A stretch of DNA of 35,462 nt from Candidatus Bathyarchaeota archaeon (lineage in GTDB: Archaea > Thermoproteota > Bathyarchaeia > Bathyarchaeales > Bathycorpusculaceae), in NCBI GenBank assembly GCA_003601605.1, contig PIXZ01000003.1, positions 5,572 through 41,033 on the forward strand. Direction: 5' to 3'. Shown here one piece after another: positions 27,799 through 35,462 of this stretch. The notes under the pieces are model-generated. The model saw nothing but the letters and a program-made list of their open reading frames with translations. It made no database searches and was not told where the DNA came from. Position 1 is the stretch's first letter. Every line of letters begins with the position of its first letter. Position numbers and translations under genes: made by a program.

Positions 27799-27925
27799 TT
27801 TATTTTTCATGTGTATGTGTTGCGATGTTACACACAAAAGGCAAAAATCAGTTTTAGCCGAGGCTTAGCATGAAAGATTAGAGAGTGCACTCTAACATGA
27901 ATGGTTAAAGTGGGGAAAAAGTTAT

Positions 27926-28453
27926 TTGCCAGCTTTGCATCTTCCCAACGTTTCAGTTAAGGTAGAAATCACCAGTTTGTTAGGTGTTCGACTGGATTTT
28001 AAAAGCAGTGGTGTTGGAACTGTTAATTTTGACGTGAAGGCAAAGCTGGAAGAGAAAGAACGCAAAAGTCAGAGGGTTGTTGTTGCTTTTAGTTTGTATT
28101 TAACCACTAAACCGAACATTGTTAAGTTTGAAGTTGAAGGCACCGCCACATTAAATGGTAAAGAAACTGAAATAAGTAAAATGTTAGAAACAGATCCTGA
28201 AACAAAAGTGCCCTATATCTTCCAAAAGATTTACCAACATGCGTTCACAGCCATGTATTTGATGTCAACTTTTCTAAACACACCTCCTCCTCCTCAGGAT
28301 CTGCTGTTCTCTCAAAGAGAAATTCCGATCGAAGAGGTAAGTGCGAAGAAGGAAGTTGAAGAAGAAACAGTAGAACCCGAGGAAACTGTAACTATGCAAG
28401 TTGGTGCTGTAGAGGAGGTAAGTGAAGAGAAAGTAAGCACTCCAACCTCGTAA
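27926..28453 (+). CDS. archaeal conserved protein, tentatively SecB-like chaperone fold
   Basis: KFEVEGTATLNGKETEISKMLETDPETKVPYIFQKIYQHAFTAMYLMSTFLNTPPPPQDLL; layout resembles SecB C-terminal core; acidic C-terminal tail. Confidence 0.5.
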   Translation: MPALHLPNVSVKVEITSLLGVRLDFKSSGVGTVNFDVKAKLEEKERKSQRVVVAFSLYLTTKPNIVKFEVEGTATLNGKETEISKMLETDPETKVPYIFQKIYQHAFTAMYLMSTFLNTPPPPQDLLFSQREIPIEEVSAKKEVEEETVEPEETVTMQVGAVEEVSEEKVSTPTS

Positions 28454-28459
28454 TTTTCC

Positions 28460-28473
28460 GCAATATTTTAATA
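28460..28473 (+). promoter_or_regulatory. TATA-like element for queT-family gene
   Basis: gCAATATTTTAATAG just after the preceding stop; about 25-30 nt before the leader hairpin. Confidence 0.45.
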
Positions 28474-28500
28474 GTTTTAGTTTTTCTTATGGACGTGTTT

Positions 28501-28556
28501 GGCGGGTGAGTGGACCTCCACCCGTTCCGCCATAAAAACCCCGGTGTAGGAGGTGT
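28501..28556 (+). promoter_or_regulatory. structured leader with hairpin loop complementary to Shine-Dalgarno (putative riboswitch/pseudoknot)
   Basis: GGGTG(28504-28508)/CACCC(28519-28523) stem; ACCTCC (28514-28519) is the complement of SD GGAGGT (28549-28554); alternative outer stem GGCGG(28501-28505)/CCGCC(28527-28531); A-rich linker ATAAAAACC. Confidence 0.5.
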
Positions 28557-28560
28557 AAAA

Positions 28561-29118
28561 TTGAAGTTTGATAGTAAAGATTTGGCTTTAACCGCTGTTT
28601 TTGCAGCTTTGTATGCAGTGATGGTTATTGTTCAAGGTTTAAGTGCAGCGGCAAGTATTCAACTGCGTATTGCTGATTGTTTAATTCCTCTTTCAGCGCT
28701 TTTCGGCTTGCCGACAATTATCGGAGTTACCATAGGATGTTTTGTCAGCAACGCTTACACTTCGGCTTCATTATCACACGGAGTTTATGACGTGGCCTTT
28801 GGGCCTATTGCGAATTTGATAGCAGCTACTGTGATTTATTTGTTTAGAAATAGGCGATTAGTGGGGTGTATTTTAGGTTCAGCTATTATCGGCATAATTG
28901 TGGGTAGTTATATCTGGATAATCTTTGGACCTCCTTCAGACATTTTTGGCTTCGGTTTTCCTTCAAGCTGGCCTATACTGGTTGCAAGTATAATCAGTAT
29001 CACCGTAAGTAGTCTGGTGGCAATAGCGGTGATTGGCTATGTATTGTTAACGATTTTAAGTAAGCCAAACATCATTGAACCCTTGAAATCTAGAGGATTA
29101 AAGGTTGCAGAAAACTGA
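28561..29118 (+). CDS. QueT-family transporter (ECF S-component-like, queuosine/archaeosine precursor uptake)
   Basis: LALTAVFAALYAVMVIVQGLSAAASIQLRIADCLIPLSALFGLPTIIGVTIGCFVSNAYTS...YDVAFGPIANLIAA; TTG start after GGAGGTG. The GTG-initiated 28510 extension runs through the leader and is unlikely. Confidence 0.85.
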   Translation: MKFDSKDLALTAVFAALYAVMVIVQGLSAAASIQLRIADCLIPLSALFGLPTIIGVTIGCFVSNAYTSASLSHGVYDVAFGPIANLIAATVIYLFRNRRLVGCILGSAIIGIIVGSYIWIIFGPPSDIFGFGFPSSWPILVASIISITVSSLVAIAVIGYVLLTILSKPNIIEPLKSRGLKVAEN

Positions 29119-29127
29119 AGGATTTGC

Positions 29128-31812
29128 TTACATGAATCTTTCCAGTTTTGTCAACCCTATTATTTCGTCAAAATCTAAGCCTAGCGCGTCTAGAACTTGG
29201 TCGAAGGTTGAGTGTAAGTAGGCTATGTATTTGTCTACATCGATTTCGTTTTTTGTTGCCAGTTCCACTGGTTTAACGTGGGGTTCTTTGGTTACTTTTA
29301 CAAAGCTTATTAGGTCGCCGGCTTTCAATTCCATTCCCTTTTCTTCTAGAATTCTTGCAGCTTTCACATGCTGAGGTGTTGTCTTTACGTAATGTTCTGG
29401 CGCTTCTCCTAACACTACGTTAAAGGCTAGTTCTTCTATGCTTTCCCATTCTCTTCGTTTTAGCCGAATGTAGCAGTCGCGGACGATTTCAGCTATGTCC
29501 TTCTTTGCCTTTTCGAAGTCTGCTGGAGTTTTTACCATGGCCAGTCTTTCTTTCATTCTGTCAAAAGCTTTCTTAATAAATAGCGGAATATGCCTCTTTT
29601 TTCCCGTTAAACCTTTCACGTCAACGCTGCCGTCTTCTAAAACTCCGAGATAGTTTTTCTTTCTTTGACTGAAAACCGCGTATCGATAGACCTTGTCCAC
29701 ATCTAAACTCATTTTCAACTCGCGCTCGGTCCATTGAGATAGCTTTTCTATTTGTTCTTTTGAAGGGTTTTTGAGGAATATGCTGTCTGTGTCTCCGTAG
29801 AGTACTTGTATTCCAAGATTTTTTGCTTGGTTAAGTATCTGGGTTATAGAGTGGCGTCCTATGGCGGCTGTTGCTTCTGCCACTGGAGGACAGTAAAGGT
29901 CGAAGGATTCGGCTCCGAAAACGCCGTAGCTTGCGTTTAATATTACTTTTAGGGCGCCTTGTATGATGTTGTACCAGCTTCGAAGTTCTGCTGGTAAGGT
30001 TTTGTCTTTTGATTTTGGCTTGTACCATTTTACGCGTAGGTCTCTTAGGGAGCCTATTAGAAGGCTTTCTAACGCGCGTTTTTTGGTGCAGACCCAGTGG
30101 GGTGTGTCTGGCACGAGGTTTTTTCGGCATTCTGGGTGTGGGCATAATATGGATTGGTAACCTAGGTTCCATACTTTTATTATTGAGGGGTATAGGCTGG
30201 GGAAGTCCATTACTGAAACGTTGAAATGTACGCCGGGTACGGGTTCCACAACTATGGCGCCTTTGTATTTTTTGCCTTTTATTATTGCTTTAGTGGCTGT
30301 TTTGCCTTTTGTGGCCAGTATGTCTTCAGCGTTTGGTATGAGCATGTTTTTTCTGCGGTGTTCGCGGTGCATGAAGTTTCTTATCCATCTGGAAACTCCT
30401 TGGCGGCTTACATCTTCCATGGGCATGCTGCTGATTCTAGCTAGGACGAGGATAAGTTTCATGACAAGCTCGTCTTCGAAATCGGTGAGTTTGAAGGTTA
30501 TCTCTGCGTCTCTGAAACAGTATTTGGCAAGTTCTGTGTAGGTTAATTCACCAAGAGTTTTTTCTAGCCTAATCTTCTCCAGTCCAATTAAGGCTCTGCC
30601 AACATCATCAAGCGCCACATCCCTATAACGATTGTTGAAAGCGTATATTTGGATGGAGCGATTGAAGAAAAACTTGTATAAGTCAATGTGAACGCCGTAT
30701 TTTAGCAGGCACACGCGTCTACCGACTTCTATAGGGATTTCGTCTCTTTTAACGCCGAGGTTTAAGGCTCTGTGTGTTAGGTAGCGTAAATCAAAATCGT
30801 CTCCGTTGAATGTTATAACAAAAGGATAGTGCCACAAGGCTTCAAAAACGGCTTTGATAAGTTTCTCTTCTGAATCAAAATATTCCAGATTCACGTCTGG
30901 AGGGAGTTTTTCGTTTCCTTCACGGATTCCTTCTCTCTTTAAAAGCAAAACTTGTTTCTTTCCATCAGAGCCGTAGAGTGAGACGCAGACGATTTGGTAG
31001 GCGGCTTCGCGTGGGTCGGGCATTCTTGTTGGAATTGGCGAATAAACTTCTATGTCTAGGGCTACTCGGTGAAATTTTGGTGCTGGATACTCTAAAAGTC
31101 TAGCCCATTCCTTGATGTGCTGCAACTCTTCGCTGGTGGCATCGTCAAAAATTTTCTCCATTTCGGCAACCATTTTCTCTGCTTTTTCGAAGTTCACGGG
31201 GACAAGGTCGCCATTTTTAACTTTGTAGATCATTCCAGGCAAAAGTCTTCTATCATAAATGTAAGACTGATAATATTTTATTCGTGATTCCCAAACTTTA
31301 ATCTGCTCAGGAGAGATGGGTGTATCAGCGACTTTTGGAAAATCTTCGGGGATTATGTCTCTTATGCATCCCCTTGCACGGCCTCCAATTGCCAGCGGGT
31401 CTTTTGCCACAATTTTTGTCACTTTAACCTTTCTATCTGACAGTGGGTCTATTTTTTCCACCATTTCGAAATGATCAAAGCCCGGATGCCGCATTAGACG
31501 GTCTATTTTTTCCAGTTCATAGGGTGAAAGGTTTGTGAGACAGTAGGGTTGATGTCCAGTATTGTCATACCAGAAGTAGATTTTTCCTGAAGTAGGCTCG
31601 TAAAGTTTGATTAGGGCTTTTCTGGTTTTGCCGTCGTAGGTTGCTGAAACAAAGTAAGAGGGTGGTAGATTTTCCCCTGCAAGGGGTGGGAATGTTTCTT
31701 TTCGTTTTTCTTTTATTATGGCTTCGTCTGTGAAGGGTAAGGCTTCCGCTTTTTTTTCTTTTGAAATTTGGGTTTCTATATGAGAGAATTCGTCTAAACG
31801 CTTCTGTGCCAT
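29128..31812 (-). CDS. archaeal B-family DNA polymerase
   Basis: HRVALDIEVYSP (ExoI), VITFNGDDFDLRYL (ExoII), MDFPSLYPSIIKVWNL (polA), ILNASYGVFG, YGDTDSIFL (polC). Confidence 0.97.
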   Translation of the reverse strand: MAQKRLDEFSHIETQISKEKKAEALPFTDEAIIKEKRKETFPPLAGENLPPSYFVSATYDGKTRKALIKLYEPTSGKIYFWYDNTGHQPYCLTNLSPYELEKIDRLMRHPGFDHFEMVEKIDPLSDRKVKVTKIVAKDPLAIGGRARGCIRDIIPEDFPKVADTPISPEQIKVWESRIKYYQSYIYDRRLLPGMIYKVKNGDLVPVNFEKAEKMVAEMEKIFDDATSEELQHIKEWARLLEYPAPKFHRVALDIEVYSPIPTRMPDPREAAYQIVCVSLYGSDGKKQVLLLKREGIREGNEKLPPDVNLEYFDSEEKLIKAVFEALWHYPFVITFNGDDFDLRYLTHRALNLGVKRDEIPIEVGRRVCLLKYGVHIDLYKFFFNRSIQIYAFNNRYRDVALDDVGRALIGLEKIRLEKTLGELTYTELAKYCFRDAEITFKLTDFEDELVMKLILVLARISSMPMEDVSRQGVSRWIRNFMHREHRRKNMLIPNAEDILATKGKTATKAIIKGKKYKGAIVVEPVPGVHFNVSVMDFPSLYPSIIKVWNLGYQSILCPHPECRKNLVPDTPHWVCTKKRALESLLIGSLRDLRVKWYKPKSKDKTLPAELRSWYNIIQGALKVILNASYGVFGAESFDLYCPPVAEATAAIGRHSITQILNQAKNLGIQVLYGDTDSIFLKNPSKEQIEKLSQWTERELKMSLDVDKVYRYAVFSQRKKNYLGVLEDGSVDVKGLTGKKRHIPLFIKKAFDRMKERLAMVKTPADFEKAKKDIAEIVRDCYIRLKRREWESIEELAFNVVLGEAPEHYVKTTPQHVKAARILEEKGMELKAGDLISFVKVTKEPHVKPVELATKNEIDVDKYIAYLHSTFDQVLDALGLDFDEIIGLTKLERFM

Positions 31813-31991
31813 TCAGCCTTAACCTAGTTAACTTATTGACGGTATCAACTAAAATCTCTTACTAATGCTTTAAAAAGCTTGAATTATTGACCCTACCCCC
31901 CTCTATTTTTCTGCAATCATTTAAGTGCTGTAAGGTTAGAGCCTCTAATTTTATTTACATCTCGCGCGTTTGTAAAGGATTGTGAGCGAAG

Positions 31992-33359
31992 TTGCTTAAG
32001 GACGCTTGGACATTAGCTATTGAGAGCCTAAGCTGGATGGAGATGCATAAGCTTAGTGAACGCTTGGCTTTGGCGAAAACAGTTAAACAGTTAGGAATAG
32101 AGGATGCGAATGCTGTTAGGATGGCGCACATGCTTGTCTGTGAAACTGTTAGAAGACGGAATTTTATAGATGCCTTTATTAACCATGCTTTGCAGCCGCA
32201 GTCTTTAAGTAATTTCAATTTTGGAGTTCAATCTTTTCTGCGTCTTTATGTTTATCAGACGCGGATAGCGAAAAAATGGTTGAAAATAGACGTTAAAGAA
32301 GCTGAAAATATCGCTAAGCTCGCCCGCTCTATTTTGGGATGGAAAGCTCTTCGAAAAGTGGAGCATGTTCTAGGCTTTTTGCTGACACAAAAACCTTCAG
32401 TAGTTTTGGAAGATAAAGGCGACGAAGAACGCGTTGGGCTTTTAACCTTCCATCCAACATGGTTTGTCAAATACTGTTTTAAACTGTTAGGACGAAAAAA
32501 AGCTTTAGAATTATTAGAAGCCAATCTGCAGTCGCCTCCCCCTTATGTAAGATTGAACACGCTGAAAGGTTCTGAAACAGAAATTTTGGATAAACTTGCA
32601 GAAGAGGGTGTAAAACTTGAGAAAGTTGAAGGGTTAAGATACGCCTACAAGGTTGTAAGTGTAGAAAAGCCTTTAACAAGAACCAGAAGCTTTCACGAGG
32701 GCTTATTTTACATTCAAGATAAAGCGAGCTGTTTTGCAGCTGAAGTAGCCGACCCAAAGCCTGGAATGACTGTTTTAGATGTTTGTGCTGCGCCTGGAGC
32801 TAAAACCACCTATCTTGCTCAGCTTATGCAGAACCGTGGAGCCATATATTCTGTTGACTATTCAAAGCGAAGGATGAGCATATGGAAAAGCGAAATAGCG
32901 CGCATGGGTGTAGACGTTGCTCAGCCAGTTATTGCTGACGCGTGTAATCCGCTGCCCTTGAAAATAGAGGCGGACATTGTTGTTTTAGACCCGCCCTGCA
33001 CCAGCACCGGCGCTTTTGGAAAACTGCCCTCAGCTAAGTGGAGGCTTACACGGCGCTCTGTGGATAAGATGGCTGAAATTCAGTGGAAAATGTTGTGTAA
33101 CTGTGCAGAAAAGGTAAAGGCTGGCGGCAAGCTTGTTTATTCCACTTGTAGCATAACGGTTGAAGAGAATGAGATGTTGATTGAAAGGTTTCTGAAGCGG
33201 TATCCAGAGTTTTCGCTGACTGAAATAACGCTGAGGATAGGCTTGCCAGGCTTAAGGGGGCTAGAGGAATGTCGAAGGCTTTATCCCCACATTCACCAGT
33301 GTAATGGTTTCTTTATCGCACAAATGATAAAAGCTATGCGTGAAAACCTATTTGAGTAG
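31992..33359 (+). CDS. NOL1/NOP2/Sun-family RNA cytosine-C5 methyltransferase with NusB-like N-terminal region
   Basis: VLDVCAAPGAKTTYLAQLM, DPPCTSTGAFGKLPSAKWR, KLVYSTCSITVEENE. Confidence 0.95.
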   Translation: MLKDAWTLAIESLSWMEMHKLSERLALAKTVKQLGIEDANAVRMAHMLVCETVRRRNFIDAFINHALQPQSLSNFNFGVQSFLRLYVYQTRIAKKWLKIDVKEAENIAKLARSILGWKALRKVEHVLGFLLTQKPSVVLEDKGDEERVGLLTFHPTWFVKYCFKLLGRKKALELLEANLQSPPPYVRLNTLKGSETEILDKLAEEGVKLEKVEGLRYAYKVVSVEKPLTRTRSFHEGLFYIQDKASCFAAEVADPKPGMTVLDVCAAPGAKTTYLAQLMQNRGAIYSVDYSKRRMSIWKSEIARMGVDVAQPVIADACNPLPLKIEADIVVLDPPCTSTGAFGKLPSAKWRLTRRSVDKMAEIQWKMLCNCAEKVKAGGKLVYSTCSITVEENEMLIERFLKRYPEFSLTEITLRIGLPGLRGLEECRRLYPHIHQCNGFFIAQMIKAMRENLFE

Positions 33360-33415
33360 ACGAAAATACGGAATTTGAAGGGGAACAAGTTTCGTTTAAT
33401 TTTAAAGTTAAAATC

Positions 33416-34363
33416 CTAGACTTCTTTGCGGAATTTCTCCATATGACAAAGAATTTCAAAAATTACTTTGGCAGCTTGGATTGCTGATATTCCATTATCA
33501 TAGTTTGGTGCAACTTCAACTACATCGAACCCTATGATACGTCTGTCGCACATACTGCCCAAAATGTCAAGCAAGGTATGCGGTTCTAAACCTTCTGGTT
33601 CTGGATTTTGCACTGCAGGTGCATAAGCAGGGTCTAAAACATCCATGTCCACGGTCAAGTAAATTCTTCTATATCCTTCCAAATTCTTCTTCAACAGCCT
33701 AACTACTTGTTGTGTTCCTTCCTTTCTTATCTGATGAGTTGTAAAATATTCTATTCCAGCTTTTTTTGCATATGCTAGTTCTTCTTTACAGACAGCCCTA
33801 GTGCCCACTTCGATAATTTTCGCTGGTTTTAGCTGCTCGTTTATTCTCCGCATAAAAGTGGTGTGGGAAAGCTTTAACCCCATAAACTCGTTTCGCAGGT
33901 CTAAGTGCGCGTCAAAACTAACGATAGCTGTGTCGGAGCATTTCTTTTCTAAACCTTTCACAACGCCCAAGGTTACAGTGTGTTCTCCGCCGATAATTAC
34001 TGGCGTTTTTCCTTCACCAAAAATTTCTTTTATGACAAGGGCTGTTCTTTCCAAAGTTTTTTCAGTATCTGTGGATATGTGCAAGTCGCCCAAATCGTGA
34101 ATTTTCAAATCTTCAACATCAATTCCTGTGCGGAAACTGTAGGTTTCAATGTTAAGAGAAGCTTGTCGGATAGCGTTAGGTCCAAACCTTGCTCCAGTCC
34201 GGTAAGTGCTTGTAACATCAAAAGGTACACCTAAAACAACGTAATCTGCTTTTTCAAAGGGCAGTTGATAACCGCTGAAAACGTTTGATTGTGAAACAAA
34301 AAGTTCGCGGTTAGCCATCCAAGTCCTCTTCCCTGTTTTAACTAGCTCTATTCTATTTTGCAA
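33416..34363 (-). CDS. speB: agmatinase / ureohydrolase family
   Basis: GARFGPNAIRQAS, IIGGEHTVTLG, SFDAHLDLRNE, VDMDVLDPAYAPAVQNPEPEGL. Internal start MANRELF (34318) is also possible. Confidence 0.94.
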   Translation of the reverse strand: MQNRIELVKTGKRTWMANRELFVSQSNVFSGYQLPFEKADYVVLGVPFDVTSTYRTGARFGPNAIRQASLNIETYSFRTGIDVEDLKIHDLGDLHISTDTEKTLERTALVIKEIFGEGKTPVIIGGEHTVTLGVVKGLEKKCSDTAIVSFDAHLDLRNEFMGLKLSHTTFMRRINEQLKPAKIIEVGTRAVCKEELAYAKKAGIEYFTTHQIRKEGTQQVVRLLKKNLEGYRRIYLTVDMDVLDPAYAPAVQNPEPEGLEPHTLLDILGSMCDRRIIGFDVVEVAPNYDNGISAIQAAKVIFEILCHMEKFRKEV

Positions 34364-34880
34364 GCTCTAAACTTTTTCGCTTACCAATCAAATACGCGTA
34401 TAGGATTATGCCAAAAAGTCCAGTTACAGTGCAAAAGCCGTAGATAATCGTGTAAACGGGATATGCAGTAAATAATGTATAGAAAGGGTTAACTTCCAAT
34501 GGATAGAAAGGCATCATTTCTCCGTAAAGAAAAGAGTCTAAAAACACGTGTGAATAAACTCCCACAAAAGATGTGAACAAAATCTTTCTGAAAGAAAATT
34601 TTTGCGAAACTCGGAAAATGCTCATAATCCTATTCACCCAGTCTCTGAGTGGATAAATGATAAGAGCAACTGCTATTGCTAAAATGGATGCGCCCAAATA
34701 TGAATGGAAAAATCCGTGGAGAGGGTAGCCTTGAACATGAAAGTACATTGCACAGAAAGGTTCAACATCAGGTATGACGCTGGCTAATAGCAAAGTGGGC
34801 AAATCAAAAACAGCAGATAAGGCTAAGCCGAAAAGCAGAGCTGGACCAAGATGGAACGGTGTGAAAGGCATTACACACAC
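34353..34880 (-). CDS. membrane-bound metal-dependent hydrolase-like (YdjM/DUF4184-like) protein
   Basis: MPFTPFHLGPALLFG, IPDVEP, LHGFFHSYLG, YSHVFLDSFLYGEMMPFYP. Confidence 0.75.
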   Translation of the reverse strand: MCVMPFTPFHLGPALLFGLALSAVFDLPTLLLASVIPDVEPFCAMYFHVQGYPLHGFFHSYLGASILAIAVALIIYPLRDWVNRIMSIFRVSQKFSFRKILFTSFVGVYSHVFLDSFLYGEMMPFYPLEVNPFYTLFTAYPVYTIIYGFCTVTGLFGIILYAYLIGKRKSLELAK

Positions 34881-34993
34881 TTGTCAATCTTTTGTTTTCG
34901 CGTGTTATAACATTTTTCAAAGCTTGCAAGCGGGAAAACATTAAATTTATTAACGTTAGTGTTTATGCATTAAAGTTAAAAGGCGGTTGCTTA

Positions 34994-35350
34994 ATGGCTT
35001 CAAAGTTCAAACTGGACAGGGAAAACCTCGGTTTTATCACAGCCCTTATTTTCTATGCTGCTGCTGGAATAGTTTGTTTTATCTTTTTGCCCCTCGCTAA
35101 TTATCCACCCCACATTGGAATCATCGGCATTTTCAGCCTACTCACCGCATACGGATTCTTCAAAAAACGAGTTTGGACAATATGGCTTGTTGTCATGCTA
35201 TTCTTTATTGTAACAACGTTTTCACTTTGGATGCTCTATTCCTATTTCGGCGCGAACTTACTTTTAGATATAAGCATGGTTGCATATCTAATTTTAACGT
35301 GGATTTTCACCGCTTACACGGCAGCCAAAAGAAAAATGCTGGAAACATAA
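34994..35350 (+). CDS. hypothetical four-TM membrane protein
   Basis: ATG at 34994 (MASKFKLDRENLGFITALIFYAAAGIVCFIFLPL...). Confidence 0.6.
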   Translation: MASKFKLDRENLGFITALIFYAAAGIVCFIFLPLANYPPHIGIIGIFSLLTAYGFFKKRVWTIWLVVMLFFIVTTFSLWMLYSYFGANLLLDISMVAYLILTWIFTAYTAAKRKMLET

Positions 35351-35354
35351 AATT

Positions 35355-35462
35355 TCAGAATAGATAAACAACCACTTCCTCGTTCTCATCTACAAACTGC
35401 TGGTTTTCAGGTATTTCCACAAAACCGTCAGCCTTAGCCATAGTGGTTATAGCTCCAGAAAG
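35355..35462 (-). CDS. moeA: molybdopterin biosynthesis MoeA-like protein, C-terminal fragment (partial)
   Basis: Reverse translation LSGAITTMAKADGFVEIPENQQFVDENEEVVVYLF*; typical MoeA C-terminal domain ending. Open at edge, hence absent from ORF track. Confidence 0.8.
   Translation of the reverse strand, partial: LSGAITTMAKADGFVEIPENQQFVDENEEVVVYLF

Noticed and set aside
27816-27840. TGTGT...ACACA inverted repeat after GPT gene considered as terminator
   Set aside because: Short stem with 9-nt loop and no following T-run; the T-rich stretch before it is a more likely archaeal termination signal.
28510-28560. GTG-initiated N-terminal extension of QueT (MDLHPFRHKNPGVGGV)
   Set aside because: Extension runs through the structured leader; TTG at 28561 has an excellent SD and begins the conserved protein.

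Overview
The window is a gene-dense archaeal chromosome segment. Gene content (ABCE1, thermosome, RadB, CarS, STT3/AglB, KEOPS Cgi121, archaeal PolB) suggests a TACK-type archaeon, possibly Bathyarchaeia-like; this taxonomy is inference. It is mostly housekeeping: translation/ribosome recycling, tRNA modification (THUMP, Cgi121, Sua5, NSUN-type), partial histidine degradation (ftcD/hutI/hutU), thermosome, a UbiD-family decarboxylase, DNA repair/replication (Nth, RadB, TopA, PolB), lipid synthesis (CarS) and N-glycosylation (STT3, GPT-type GlcNAc-1-P transferase). I saw no tRNA, rRNA, CRISPR array or transposon. Three real coding regions are absent from the ORF track: ABCE1 at the left edge, a MoeA C-terminus at the right edge, and a 57-aa zinc-ribbon protein. 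The most interesting signals are: (1) an apparently unannotated 23-aa Glu/Trp-periodic microprotein ORF upstream of ABCE1; (2) a structured leader before a QueT-family transporter whose hairpin loop is complementary to the Shine-Dalgarno, a preQ1-riboswitch-like topology; (3) a small membrane protein resembling the Ost3/Ost6/MagT1 membrane domain, near STT3; (4) a 123-aa protein resembling eukaryotic proteasome assembly chaperone 4; (5) an overlapping gene pair of an RNase H/RuvC-fold protein and a Grc3/Clp1-type polynucleotide kinase; (6) an intergenic region with a G-quadruplex motif and a possible small structured or C/D-like RNA. All family calls are by eye from the sequence, with no database search.
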